A DNA stretch of 64,000 nucleotides from Streptomyces sp. NP160 (GTDB lineage: Bacteria > Actinomycetota > Actinomycetes > Actinomycetales > Quadrisphaeraceae). Below the pieces are notes generated by a model, which worked only from the letters and a program-made list of their open reading frames with translations, did not search any database and had not been told where the DNA came from. Below are positions 1 through 7,943 of this stretch, one piece after another; positions within the stretch are counted from its first letter, which is position 1; the number at the start of each line of letters is the position of its first letter. A program made the translations under genes and the position numbers. The stretch spans positions 85,460 to 149,459 of the forward strand of contig NZ_VDMJ01000020.1 of assembly GCF_006335115.1 (NCBI RefSeq), written 5' to 3'.

Positions 1-602
1 CGCGCGAGGGTCACCACGAGGTGCGCGTAGTCGCGGCAGACGCCCTGCCCGCGCAGCAGCGTCTGCACCGCCCCGTCGAACGCCGTCGAGGAGCCGGAGG
101 TGTAGACGAGCCGTTCGGCGACCCAGGCGGTGATGCGCTCGGCCAGCTCGGCGTCACCGTGCTGGGCGCGGGTGCCGAACTCCGAGGCGGCGAAGGCCGT
201 CAGCTCGTCGGAGGGGCAGTACCGGCTGGGCCGGTTGGCCTCGAAGCGCTCCAGCAGGTCACGGGACTGCGCGTCGCCGTCGGCCGCCGCTGCGCCGTCC
301 GTCGTCGCCGGGGTGAGACGGCCGGTGTACTCGACCACCACGCTCCCGGCGGGCACGGCGGTGAGGACGTGCATGCGCTCACCGCGCTCACGCGGACCGA
401 CCGGCACCTCGACGGGGAGCGCCCCCTCGGGCAGCGGACCGTCGCCGTGGGTGACCACCAGCTGGTCCTCGACGGTCGAGCCGGGGGTCCTCGCCGCGGC
501 CACGAGCAGCGAGAGGTCGGCCGGCGAGGACAGCTCCAGCACCAGCCGGGCTGAGACCTCGCGGGTCAGCGGGGAGGGCGGGACGGGCGGGGCGGCGGTC
601 AC
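1..602 (-). CDS. Transglutaminase-like domain protein (partial, C-terminus off the left edge)
   Basis: About 200 residues are visible from a GTG at 602. The N-terminal half is a beta-rich region like the N-terminal domain of bacterial transglutaminase-like (COG1305) proteins. The visible end reaches the catalytic-cysteine block, GQGVCRDYAHL, with Cys189; Asp191 and His194 are in the usual places just after it. The rest of the Cys-His-Asp triad would lie beyond the window. Such proteins are cysteine proteases or amidases, and their substrates are usually unknown. The gene lies downstream of the permease on the same strand with about 80 bp between them. The start is inferred from the end of the open frame and is less certain than the family. 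Confidence 0.8.
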   Translation of the reverse strand, partial: MTAAPPVPPSPLTREVSARLVLELSSPADLSLLVAAARTPGSTVEDQLVVTHGDGPLPEGALPVEVPVGPRERGERMHVLTAVPAGSVVVEYTGRLTPATTDGAAAADGDAQSRDLLERFEANRPSRYCPSDELTAFAASEFGTRAQHGDAELAERITAWVAERLVYTSGSSTAFDGAVQTLLRGQGVCRDYAHLVVTLA

Positions 603-683
603 GGGCCCCCATTCTGGGGGTCCCGGCCGCCCCCGCGCCCGTCCGGGCCCGAGGTGGGCAGGACTGGTGCGCGCCGTGGTCCG

Positions 684-2165
684 TCAGCCGCGCGGCCGGT
701 GCTCCGAGCCCGGCCGCTCGGCCACCACCGGGTACTCCCCGGTGTAGCCCTCGCGCTCGGCCGCCACCGCCAGCACCCGCCGGCGCACCGCGAACCACCC
801 GACGATGAGCGCCGGGACGATGAGCACCAGCGTGGCGAGGGTGTAGGTGCCGATCGGGTAGTCGAACCCGATGAGCACGAGCACGGCGAGCAGGAACGCC
901 AGCGTCGCGTACCCGGTGTAGGGGGCGCCCATCATCTTGAAGTGGGGGCGCTCGACCAGGCCCTGCTTCGAGAGGCTGAAGAGCTTGAGCTGGCAGATGA
1001 CGATGGTCCCCCAGGCGGTGACGATGCCCAGGGCCGACATGTTGAGCACGATCTCGAAGGCCTGCCCGGGGACGACGGCGTTGAGACCGACGCCGAGCAG
1101 GGTGATGCAGCCGGTGAGCAGGATGCCGCCGAAGGGCACGCCGTTGCGCGTCATCTTCCCGGTGAAGCGCGGCGCGGAGCCGCTGACCGCCATCGAGCGC
1201 AGGATGCGCCCGGTGGAGTACAGCCCCGCGTTGAGGCTGCTCAGGGCCGCGGTGAGCACGATGACGTTCATGATGCTGCCGGCGCCGGGCAGGCCGATGC
1301 GCGCGAAGAAGGAGACGAAGGGGCTCGTGTCGGCGTCGTAGGCGGTGTACGGCAGCAGCAGCGCCAGCAGCACCAGGGAGCCGACGTAGAACAGCGCGAT
1401 CCGGAAGATCACGGCGTTGATCGCCTTCGGCATGATCTTCTCGGGGTTCTCGGTCTCCCCCGCAGTGGTGCCCACCAGCTCCACGGCGGCGTAGGCGAAG
1501 ACCACGCCGGAGACCACCAGCACCAGCGGCACGATGCCGGTGGGGAACAGGCCGCCGTTCGCGGAGATGACCGACGGGCCCGTGGTCTCCCCCGCCACGA
1601 TGAACCGGCCCAGCAGGAACACCAGGCCGATGACGAGGAACGCGGACAGCGCGACCACCTTGAGCAGCGCCGCCCAGAACTCCAGCTCGCCGAAGAGCTT
1701 GACGGAGATGAGGTTCATCGACAGGACGATGACCAGCGCGGCCAGCGCGATCACCCACTGGGGCACCACCTCGGTGGCGCCCCAGTAGTGGACGTACAGC
1801 GCGATGGCCGTGACGTCGACGATGGAGGTCATCGCCCAGTTGAGGAAGTACATCCACCCGGCGACGAAGGCGAACCGCTCCCCGAAGAACTCCCGGGCGT
1901 AGGAGACGAAGGAGCCCGACGAGGGCCGGTGCAGCACCAGCTCGCCGAGGGCCCGCAGGATGAAGAACACGAAGACGCCGCAGATCGCGTAGACGATGAA
2001 CAGGCCCGGGCCGGCGTTGGCGAGACGCCCGCCGGCGCCGAGGAACAGGCCGGTGCCGATGGCCCCGCCGATGGCGATCATCTGGATCTGCCGCGGCTTG
2101 AGGCCCTTGTGGTAGCCCTCGTCCTCAGCGGTCAGGTCCGCCTGGCTGCGCGTCTGGGAGCTCAC
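684..2165 (-). CDS. ansP: Amino-acid permease, AnsP-like (L-asparagine permease family)
   Basis: A 493-residue transporter of the APC superfamily with about 12 membrane segments. The first segment carries the family signature [13 protein letters not shown]. Blocks such as [24 protein letters not shown] and [20 protein letters not shown] closely match L-asparagine permeases as I recall them, more than GABA or D-serine permeases. It should import a neutral amino acid with protons. The frame is open to a GTG at 2174, but AGGAGGTGG sits at the right distance before the GTG at 2165, so I choose that start. No asparaginase gene is nearby, so the exact substrate is inferred from similarity only. Confidence 0.85.
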   Translation of the reverse strand: MSSQTRSQADLTAEDEGYHKGLKPRQIQMIAIGGAIGTGLFLGAGGRLANAGPGLFIVYAICGVFVFFILRALGELVLHRPSSGSFVSYAREFFGERFAFVAGWMYFLNWAMTSIVDVTAIALYVHYWGATEVVPQWVIALAALVIVLSMNLISVKLFGELEFWAALLKVVALSAFLVIGLVFLLGRFIVAGETTGPSVISANGGLFPTGIVPLVLVVSGVVFAYAAVELVGTTAGETENPEKIMPKAINAVIFRIALFYVGSLVLLALLLPYTAYDADTSPFVSFFARIGLPGAGSIMNVIVLTAALSSLNAGLYSTGRILRSMAVSGSAPRFTGKMTRNGVPFGGILLTGCITLLGVGLNAVVPGQAFEIVLNMSALGIVTAWGTIVICQLKLFSLSKQGLVERPHFKMMGAPYTGYATLAFLLAVLVLIGFDYPIGTYTLATLVLIVPALIVGWFAVRRRVLAVAAEREGYTGEYPVVAERPGSEHRPRG

Positions 2166-2246
2166 GGGCTCCACCTCCTCGTGTCGGGGCGGGCCGACCT
2201 TAGGTGCCCCGGCGCACCAGTGCCCGTCGGGGGTGTTTCCGGCAGG

Positions 2247-3188
2247 TCACGCCTCCGGCGCGCCGCCCGCCGGCGCCAGGGCCGCGCGGAGCTCGTCCAC
2301 GAGGTCGGTGCAGGTGGCGGGCCTGGCCGAGGGGTCGGCGGCCATTCCCCGGGCGACCACGCGGTCGAGCGCGGCGGGCAGCCACCGGCGCCTGCGGCTC
2401 AGCTTCGGGGGGCGCCCGGCCACGTGGGCCCGGGCCACCGCGAAGGTGGTGGAGAACGGGTAGGGCGGCTCCCCCGACAGCAGCTCGACCGCCGTGCAGG
2501 CCAGGGAGTACACGTCGGTGGCCGGGGTGACGCGCTGGGCCTGGAGCAGCTCGGGCGCGGCGTACGGCAGGGACCCGGCCACCCGGCCGTGACGGGCCAG
2601 CGGACGCGACTCGTCCACGCTGCGCGCCAGCCCGAAGTCGGTGACGGCGGCACGCGCGCTCGGAGGCGCGGCGAGCAGCACGTTGGCGGGCTTGACGTCC
2701 CCGTGGACCACGTCGACGGCGTGCACGGCGTCCAGCCCGGCCGCCGCCTGCGCGAGGACGTCGAGGATGCGCGGGACGTCGGGGCGGCTCCGCCCTCGCG
2801 GGCGCAGCACGGCCGACGTGCCGCCGTCGAGGAGCTCCACCGCCGCCCACAGCAGCGGCTCGCTCAGGGCGCTGCCCCGCGGCAGCTCCTCCCCGTGGGC
2901 GAGGACGGCGACGACGCCGGGGTGGTGCACCTGCGCGGCCACCTCGCACTCGCGGTGGAAGCGGCGGCGCCCGGCGTCGGTGGCGGCGGCGGTCGGCTCG
3001 AGGACCTTGAGCGCCTCCTCGCGAGCACCGCGGCCGGCGCCCCGCAGCACGCGGTAGACCTGGGCGCTGCCGCCGCGGCCCAGAGGTGCGAGCACGAGGC
3101 GCCCGCCGATGACCTCCCCGGGGGCGAGCAGGTCCCGGCGCTCGGTCCGCAGGGCGAGCAGCTCCGCCTCGCGGTCCCACGGGATCAC
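2247..3188 (-). CDS. Soluble serine/threonine protein kinase
   Basis: A 313-residue Hanks-type kinase with nearly no extra domain. The glycine loop is GRGGSAQVY at 38-45, the ATP lysine is Lys61 (ALKVL), and the catalytic loop is HGDVKPANVLL with Asp164, Lys166 and Asn169. The DFG motif is 184-186 and APE is 211-213. No membrane segment or PASTA repeats follow, so unlike PknB it is a cytosolic enzyme. The usual HRD is HGD, a non-RD form, which in the wider kinase family often means activation does not depend on activation-loop phosphorylation. It starts at GTG 3188 and is divergent from proC with only 32 bp between the starts. Confidence 0.88.
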   Translation of the reverse strand: MIPWDREAELLALRTERRDLLAPGEVIGGRLVLAPLGRGGSAQVYRVLRGAGRGAREEALKVLEPTAAATDAGRRRFHRECEVAAQVHHPGVVAVLAHGEELPRGSALSEPLLWAAVELLDGGTSAVLRPRGRSRPDVPRILDVLAQAAAGLDAVHAVDVVHGDVKPANVLLAAPPSARAAVTDFGLARSVDESRPLARHGRVAGSLPYAAPELLQAQRVTPATDVYSLACTAVELLSGEPPYPFSTTFAVARAHVAGRPPKLSRRRRWLPAALDRVVARGMAADPSARPATCTDLVDELRAALAPAGGAPEA

Positions 3189-3208
3189 CCCCGCAGTGTG
3201 GTGGGTCC

Positions 3209-3214
3209 TACGCT
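3209..3214 (+). promoter_or_regulatory. -10 hexamer TACGCT for leaderless proC
   Basis: TACGCT ends 6 nt before the proC GTG, and no purine-rich ribosome site lies between them. The spacing fits transcription starting at or next to the start codon, as in the other leaderless candidates in this window. Confidence 0.5.
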
Positions 3215-3220
3215 GCCGCG

Positions 3221-4027
3221 GTGGGTGAGCGCGAGCAGCAGCAGGTGTCGGTCCTCGGGACGGGGACGATGGGTGAGGCGGTGCTCGCCGCGGTGCTCGC
3301 CGGCGGTCAGCCGGCCGGGAGCACGCTCGCCACGGCGCGACGCCCCCAGCGGGCCGCCGAGCTCGCCGAGCGGCACGGCGTCCGCGTGGTCCCCGTGCGG
3401 GAGGCGGCCGCCGCCGACGTCGTCGTCCTCGGGGTGAAGCCGCAGCAGCTCGAGGCCGTGGCCGCCGAGGTGGCGGGAGCGGTGCGCGAGGGAGCGCTGC
3501 TGGTGTCGCTGCTCGCCGGGGTCACCACCGCGCGGCTGGCGTCGCTGTTCCCCGGCGCGAAGGTGGTGCGCACCGTGGTGAACACCCCGGCCCTGGTGGG
3601 CGCGGGCGTCACGGTGCTGGCGGCCGGAGCCGGAGCCGGCGAGGCCGAGCTGGCCCGCGCCGAGGAGCTCCTCGCGGCCACCGGCACCGTGCTGCGCCTG
3701 GCCGAGGGCCAGCTCGACGCGGCCACCGGCGTCTCCGGCTCGGGACCGGCGTTCGTCTTCGCCGTGGCGGACGCCCTCGCCGAGGGCGGCGTGGGCGCCG
3801 GCCTGCCCCGCGCGGTGGCCCTGCAGCTGGCCGCCGCGACCGTGCTGGGCGCCGGGCGCCTCATGGTGGAGACCGGCACGCACCCCGCGCTGCTGCGCGA
3901 GCAGGTCACCTCCCCCGCCGGCACCACCGCGGCGGGCCTGCGGGAGCTGGACGCGCAGGGGATGAGGGCCGCGCTGGTCTCGGCGGTCATGGCCGCGGCG
4001 AAGAGGTCGGCCGAGCTCGCGGGCTGA
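3221..4027 (+). CDS. proC: Pyrroline-5-carboxylate reductase
   Basis: A 268-residue enzyme that reduces 1-pyrroline-5-carboxylate to proline with NAD(P)H, the last step of proline synthesis. The N-terminal Rossmann motif is VLGTGTMGEA. The C-terminal P5CR signature is present around QVTSPAGTTAAGL, where the substrate pocket lies, and SGSGPAF is the usual dimer-domain block. The length is typical. The GTG start at 3221 is directly preceded by a -10 hexamer rather than a Shine-Dalgarno sequence, which suggests a leaderless mRNA. It precedes nadK on the same strand with about 60 bp between them, so the two may be partly co-transcribed. Confidence 0.93.
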   Translation: MGEREQQQVSVLGTGTMGEAVLAAVLAGGQPAGSTLATARRPQRAAELAERHGVRVVPVREAAAADVVVLGVKPQQLEAVAAEVAGAVREGALLVSLLAGVTTARLASLFPGAKVVRTVVNTPALVGAGVTVLAAGAGAGEAELARAEELLAATGTVLRLAEGQLDAATGVSGSGPAFVFAVADALAEGGVGAGLPRAVALQLAAATVLGAGRLMVETGTHPALLREQVTSPAGTTAAGLRELDAQGMRAALVSAVMAAAKRSAELAG

Positions 4028-4087
4028 CGGCGCCGTCCTGGCCCGGCTGCCCGCTCGCCGCCGGGCGGGTGGGGCAGAGTGGGTCGG

Positions 4088-5020
4088 GTGACGACTGCTG
4101 GGGGGCCGCCGCGCATCGGACTGGTGCTCCACCCGACCCGCGACGTCTTCTCCGTCTCCGAGCAGGTGGTGCGCTGGGCCGGCGAGCAGGGCGCCCAGGT
4201 GGTGGTGGCCGCCGGTGACGGCGGCCGCGTCGCCGGTCCGGTGGTCGAGGTGCCGCCGGAGGACCTGGCCCCGGGGTGCCACGCGCTGGTCTCCCTCGGC
4301 GGCGACGGCACCATGCTCGGCGCGCTGCGCGCCTCCGCCGGGACGGGCGTCCCGGTGCTCGGGGTGAACCTCGGGCGCGTGGGCGTGCTCGTGGAGGTCG
4401 AGCCGGCGGAGGTGGCGCCGGCGCTGCAGCGCGTCGTGGAGGGCCGCTACTCCGTGGAGGCCCGTCCGGCCCTGCGGGTGACCGGCGTGGAGCTGGAGGA
4501 CGGCAGCACCTCGGCGGTCGCCTTCAACGACGTGGCGCTGTCGCGGTGCCCGGGTGACGGGATCGCGTCCGCGGCGCTGAGCATCGACGGGCAGGGCTAC
4601 GGCGTGTACCGCTGCGACGCGGTCATCGTGGCAACCCCCATGGGCTCCACGGCCTACAGCTACGCCGCCGGCGGCCCGGTGGTCTCGCCGACGCTGTCGG
4701 CGATGGTCGTGGCGCCGGCCTCCCCGTGGTCGGGCATCTCCCGGCCCGTCGTCCTGTCACCCGAGGACCACCTGGCGCTGGAGCTGCTGCCCGACAGCGG
4801 CGTGCTCGCGCTCGAGGTGGACGGGCGGGTGCTGGCGCCGCTGGCGCCCGGTGCGCGCATCGAGGTGGTCGAGGAGCGCGACGCCGGGCACGTGGTGCGC
4901 CTCGACAGGGCCCGCCACGACCGCCGCTCGCGCGTGAAGCTCAGCCTGCTCGACCTGCCGCTGCTGCCGGAGGAGCTGCGCGAGCTGCTCCCCCGCGAGC
5001 TGGGCCACGCCCCCGACTGA
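4088..5020 (+). CDS. nadK: NAD kinase
   Basis: About 310 residues. It phosphorylates NAD to NADP using ATP or polyphosphate. Diagnostic blocks are SLGGDGTMLGALR, the catalytic GGDG motif, and FNDVALSR, the NE/D motif of the C-terminal domain, followed by TPMGSTAYSYAAGGP. The frame is open to a GTG at 4079, but the GTG at 4088 gives the length seen in other actinobacteria and begins with the common V-T-T start. In this region it directly follows proC, and it is closed downstream by a strong hairpin at 5069-5103. The residue set is complete, so I expect a working enzyme. Confidence 0.92.
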   Translation: MTTAGGPPRIGLVLHPTRDVFSVSEQVVRWAGEQGAQVVVAAGDGGRVAGPVVEVPPEDLAPGCHALVSLGGDGTMLGALRASAGTGVPVLGVNLGRVGVLVEVEPAEVAPALQRVVEGRYSVEARPALRVTGVELEDGSTSAVAFNDVALSRCPGDGIASAALSIDGQGYGVYRCDAVIVATPMGSTAYSYAAGGPVVSPTLSAMVVAPASPWSGISRPVVLSPEDHLALELLPDSGVLALEVDGRVLAPLAPGARIEVVEERDAGHVVRLDRARHDRRSRVKLSLLDLPLLPEELRELLPRELGHAPD

Positions 5021-5068
5021 TCCGGCGTCTGACCCCGCGCGTGCCGCGACCCGTCGCAACCCCGCCCC

Positions 5069-5103
5069 GAGGTGTCGGAACCGTGGCCCGGTTCCGACAC
5101 CTC
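5069..5103. terminator. Perfect 14-bp inverted repeat between convergent genes
   Basis: Arms 5069-5082 and 5090-5103 are exact reverse complements around a 7-nt loop. They lie between the 3' ends of nadK and the nitroreductase gene, so the hairpin can stop transcription from both sides. A further partial copy of one arm, GGTTCCGACA, follows at about 5109-5118. There is no T-tract, as is normal in GC-rich actinobacteria. Confidence 0.75.
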
Positions 5104-5143
5104 CCGGCAGGGTTCCGACAGCTCGAAGCCGGTCGGCGCGGGA

Positions 5144-5584
5144 TCAGGACTCGCGGGGTTCCATGACGACGACGGGGATCTCGCGGTCGGTCTTGGTCTG
5201 GTACTCGGCGTAGTCCGGCCAGACGGCCACGGCGCGCTCCCACCACTGCGCCCGCTCCTCGCCGTGCACCTCGCGGGCGGTGTAGTCGGCCTTGTGCGGG
5301 CCGTCCTGCACCTCGACGTGGGGCTCGGCGAGCAGGTTGCGGTACCAGACGGGGTGCGTCGGGGCCCCGCCCTTGGAGGCCACGGCGGCGTAGGAGCCCT
5401 CGTGCTCGACGCGCATCAGCGGCGTCTTGCGGATCTTGCCGCTCTTGGCACCGCGGTTCGTGACGATCATCACGGGAACGCCCCGCAGCGTGGTGCCCTC
5501 GGTGCCGCCGGAGGACTCGTACTGCTCGACCTGGTCGCGGACCCACTTCTCGGGGCTGGGCTCGTACTCACCGTGCAAAGGCAT
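5144..5584 (-). CDS. Deazaflavin (F420)-dependent nitroreductase family protein
   Basis: A 146-residue protein of the DUF385/DDN family, which use reduced F420 to reduce quinones, nitro compounds or other electrophiles. Family blocks are [16 protein letters not shown] and [16 protein letters not shown], which line the cofactor pocket, and the C-terminal [17 protein letters not shown]. The frame is open far upstream to 5836, but that extension is low-complexity translation of a tandem repeat. The ATG at 5584 ([10 protein letters not shown]) gives the family's normal length and has AGAGG upstream. The physiological substrate cannot be told from sequence. Confidence 0.9.
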   Translation of the reverse strand: MPLHGEYEPSPEKWVRDQVEQYESSGGTEGTTLRGVPVMIVTNRGAKSGKIRKTPLMRVEHEGSYAAVASKGGAPTHPVWYRNLLAEPHVEVQDGPHKADYTAREVHGEERAQWWERAVAVWPDYAEYQTKTDREIPVVVMEPRES

Positions 5585-5636
5585 GCCTCCAGCCTCTGCC
5601 ACGCCCCGCGACGATCGCCACCCGGCCCCCCTCGCC

Positions 5637-5741
5637 GCACTCGCGCGACCGAGTGCGTCATCAGCTCCCCTTGAAGGAGCACTCGCGTGACCGAGTGCGT
5701 CATGAGGTCCTCTTGAAGGAGCACTCGCGTGAGCGAGTGCG
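5637..5741. repeat. 42-bp tandem repeat, two full copies and a half, each with a palindrome
   Basis: Copies start at 5637, 5679 and 5721, so the period is exactly 42 bp. Each copy begins with a palindrome of the form GCACTCGCG-TGA-(C/G)CGAGTGC and continues with a conserved TTGAAGGA stretch. The third copy is cut after the palindrome. The array lies between the divergent nitroreductase and ogt genes. Details are given in the findings. Confidence 0.85.
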
Positions 5742-5803
5742 CTGTCCACAGGGTGGGGACCGGGCCGAGCGGGCGGGGGCGTCCAGCGGGCAGGGTGAGC
5801 GCC

Positions 5804-6394
5804 ATGGCCTCCACCCCGACGCGCGGGCTGCGGCACGCCCGCACCGACTCACCGCTCGGACCGCTGGTGGTGGTCGTCGACGACGACGGCGCCCTCGCCG
5901 GCCTCTACTACGCCGACGGGCACACGCCCGCCCCGCGGCCGGCGGCGCTCGGCAGCTGCGCCGACCCCGACGACCCGCAGGTCGCTGACGTCACCACCGC
6001 CGTCCTCGCCCGCCTGGAGGGCGCGTCCGACGTGCTCGAGGTCCCGCTGAGCTGGGCCGCCGTGCCCGGCGCCACCGACCTGCAGCGCGCGGTGTGGGCG
6101 CAGGTCGCCGCGATCCCCCGCGGCGAGACGCGCACCTACGGGGAGGTGGCGGCGGCGATCGGCAGGCCGACCGCCGTGCGCGCCGTCGGGCAGGCGGTCG
6201 GGCGCAACCCGCACTCGCTCGTCGTCCCCTGCCACCGGGTGGTCGGGTCCGGCGGGAAGATCACCGGCTACGCCGGCGGCGTGGACGTCAAGCGCCGCCT
6301 GCTGGAGCTCGAGGGCGTCGCGCTCGCCGCCGGCACGCCGGTCAGCGACGCGCCGGGGGCGCCGGCTCCAGGTGCACCGCCTTCAGCGCCGTGA
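5804..6394 (+). CDS. ogt: Methylated-DNA--protein-cysteine methyltransferase
   Basis: A 196-residue suicide repair protein that moves the methyl group from O6-methylguanine to its own cysteine. The active-site motif [12 protein letters not shown] is intact, and [27 protein letters not shown] is split across the DNA-binding helix region as in the family. The N-terminal domain is short. The ATG at 5804 is preceded by AGGGTGA at a suitable distance; a GTG at 5795 in the same frame is an alternative. Its last 53 bases overlap the 3' end of the convergent aldehyde dehydrogenase gene, giving the protein a proline- and alanine-rich tail. Confidence 0.9.
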   Translation: MASTPTRGLRHARTDSPLGPLVVVVDDDGALAGLYYADGHTPAPRPAALGSCADPDDPQVADVTTAVLARLEGASDVLEVPLSWAAVPGATDLQRAVWAQVAAIPRGETRTYGEVAAAIGRPTAVRAVGQAVGRNPHSLVVPCHRVVGSGGKITGYAGGVDVKRRLLELEGVALAAGTPVSDAPGAPAPGAPPSAP

Positions 6395-7799
6395 GCTCGC
6401 CCAGCAGGTCCGGCCCGTAGCCGCGCCCGCGCCCGGAAGAGCGGCGCGGGTCGGCTGAGCCACCCGGTGCGCCGCCCCACACGGCGTTGACCTTGACGGT
6501 GCCGACCTCCAGCTCGTCGGCGGCCTGCAGCGCGTGGGCGGTGTCGGGCGTCAGCACGGTGGCGGCGAGCCCGTAGGCGCCGGAGCCCGCCAGGCGCAGC
6601 CCCTCCTCCCAGTCGGCCACCACGCGCACCGCCGCGACAGGACCGAAGGTCTCCTCGGCCATGACGTCCATGTCGTCGGTGCACCCGACCAGCACGGTCG
6701 GCGGGTACCAGGCACCGGGCCGGTCCAGCCGCGCCCCGCCGGCCAGCGCCGTCGCACCCGCCGCGAGCGCGTCGTCCACGTGCTGCGCGACCACGGCGAT
6801 CTGCCGCTCGTCGACGAGCGGCCCGAGCTCGCTCGCGGGGTCGGACGGGTCGGCGACGACGACTCCCCGTGCCAGCGCCACCAGCTCCTCCAGCACGGCG
6901 TCGGCGACGTCGGCGTGCAGGTACACGCGCTCCACCGACGTGCACAGCTGACCGGTGTTGGTGAAGGCGCCGGCGGCGATCTGGGCCGCGGCCCAGGCCG
7001 GGTCGACGCCGGCGTCGACCAGGAGCGGGTCCTTCCCGCCGTTCTCGAGCAGGGCGACCGCACCGCGGCCGCCGGCCACGGCGCCGATGCGCCGCCCCGT
7101 GGCGGTGGAGCCGACCTGCGCCACCACGTCGACGCGGTCGTCGGCGACCAGCGCCTCCCCCACCTCGCCGTCACCGGTCACCACCTGGAGCACCCCCGGC
7201 GGCAGTGAGGCGGCGATGAGCGCGGCCATCGCCGCGCCGGGCGCGCTGGAGCGCTCCGACGGCTTGTGCACCACGGTGTTCCCGGCCACCAGCGCCGCGG
7301 CGAGCAGGCCCGCGGCGGCGGGGAACGGGTCGTTCCAGGGCGTGATGACGGCGACCGTGCCGCGCGGCTCGCGGCGCACCACGTCGATGGCGCCCGACGC
7401 CCCGGCCAGCGATCGGCCGGCGTCCAGCACCCCGGTCGTGGCGGCCTCCTCGAGCAGCTCGGCGGCCACCACCGCGGAGCCGCGGGCCTGCCCCACCAGG
7501 CGGCCGGTGGTGGCGACGAGCAGGTCGCCGAGGGCGTCGGCGTGCTCCCGCACGGACGCGGCGGCGGCCCGCAGGGCCGAGGCGCGCTCCCCCGCCGCCG
7601 TCGCCCTCCAGCCGCGGCGGGCGGAGCGAGCCCCCGCGAGCGCGGCCTCCACCTGCTCGGCGGTGGCGCACCGGACCCGTCCGGACGGCTCGCCGGTGGA
7701 GGGGTCGACCAGCGGGAGGGACCGGCCCGCGGCGTCGACGGGGGCTCCGTCCAGCCAGCAGCCGGTGGTCAGGGCGGTGCTCTCGGTGCTCAGCGTCAC
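6342..7799 (-). CDS. Aldehyde dehydrogenase family protein
   Basis: A 485-residue NAD(P)-dependent aldehyde dehydrogenase. The catalytic Asn is in ITPWNDPF, the general-base Glu in LLENGGKDP, and the nucleophilic Cys in FTNTGQLCTSVERVY. The C-terminal block EETFGPVAAV is also present. The Glu motif normally reads LELGGK; here it is LENGGK, a shift seen in some divergent subfamilies. The GTG start at 7799 is the only reasonable one. The gene diverges from the carbamoyltransferase gene, with 144 bp between the starts, and overlaps ogt at its 3' end. The substrate is not evident. Confidence 0.88.
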   Translation of the reverse strand: MTLSTESTALTTGCWLDGAPVDAAGRSLPLVDPSTGEPSGRVRCATAEQVEAALAGARSARRGWRATAAGERASALRAAAASVREHADALGDLLVATTGRLVGQARGSAVVAAELLEEAATTGVLDAGRSLAGASGAIDVVRREPRGTVAVITPWNDPFPAAAGLLAAALVAGNTVVHKPSERSSAPGAAMAALIAASLPPGVLQVVTGDGEVGEALVADDRVDVVAQVGSTATGRRIGAVAGGRGAVALLENGGKDPLLVDAGVDPAWAAAQIAAGAFTNTGQLCTSVERVYLHADVADAVLEELVALARGVVVADPSDPASELGPLVDERQIAVVAQHVDDALAAGATALAGGARLDRPGAWYPPTVLVGCTDDMDVMAEETFGPVAAVRVVADWEEGLRLAGSGAYGLAATVLTPDTAHALQAADELEVGTVKVNAVWGGAPGGSADPRRSSGRGRGYGPDLLGELTALKAVHLEPAPPARR

Positions 7800-7907
7800 G
7801 CGGCCTGTCTACCGGCTGGTCCGCGGTCCCGCCGCCGCGGCCCGTGTCGCCCGGGTGACCGCCGGGCACCGGGCGGGCGACGCCCACCCGTCGCACACGT
7901 GATCGAC

Positions 7908-7936
7908 TTTGCAGATCGTCGGCGCTGCCCTACACA
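7908..7936 (+). promoter_or_regulatory. Promoter of the glycan/heptose cluster
   Basis: TTTGCA (7908-7913) and TACACA (7931-7936) are separated by exactly 17 bp. The ATG of the carbamoyltransferase gene begins 7 nt later and has no Shine-Dalgarno sequence, so the mRNA is probably leaderless. A short inverted repeat, GATCG/CGATC, overlaps the -35 element and could be an operator. Confidence 0.55.
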
Positions 7937-7943
7937 CGTCCCC

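Noticed and set aside
654..3437. A 927-residue + strand open frame over the permease and the kinase
   Set aside because: Low-complexity His/Asp/Glu/Arg product without domains. The permease and kinase on the minus strand have clear motifs and a ribosome site.
5637..5741. The 42-bp repeat as a small CRISPR array
   Set aside because: Copies are adjacent without unique spacers, only two and a half are present, and no cas gene is near.
5585..5836. An 84-residue N-terminal extension of the nitroreductase
   Set aside because: It is a translation of the 42-bp repeats (repeated A-S-A-P-S-R). The family length fits the ATG at 5584.
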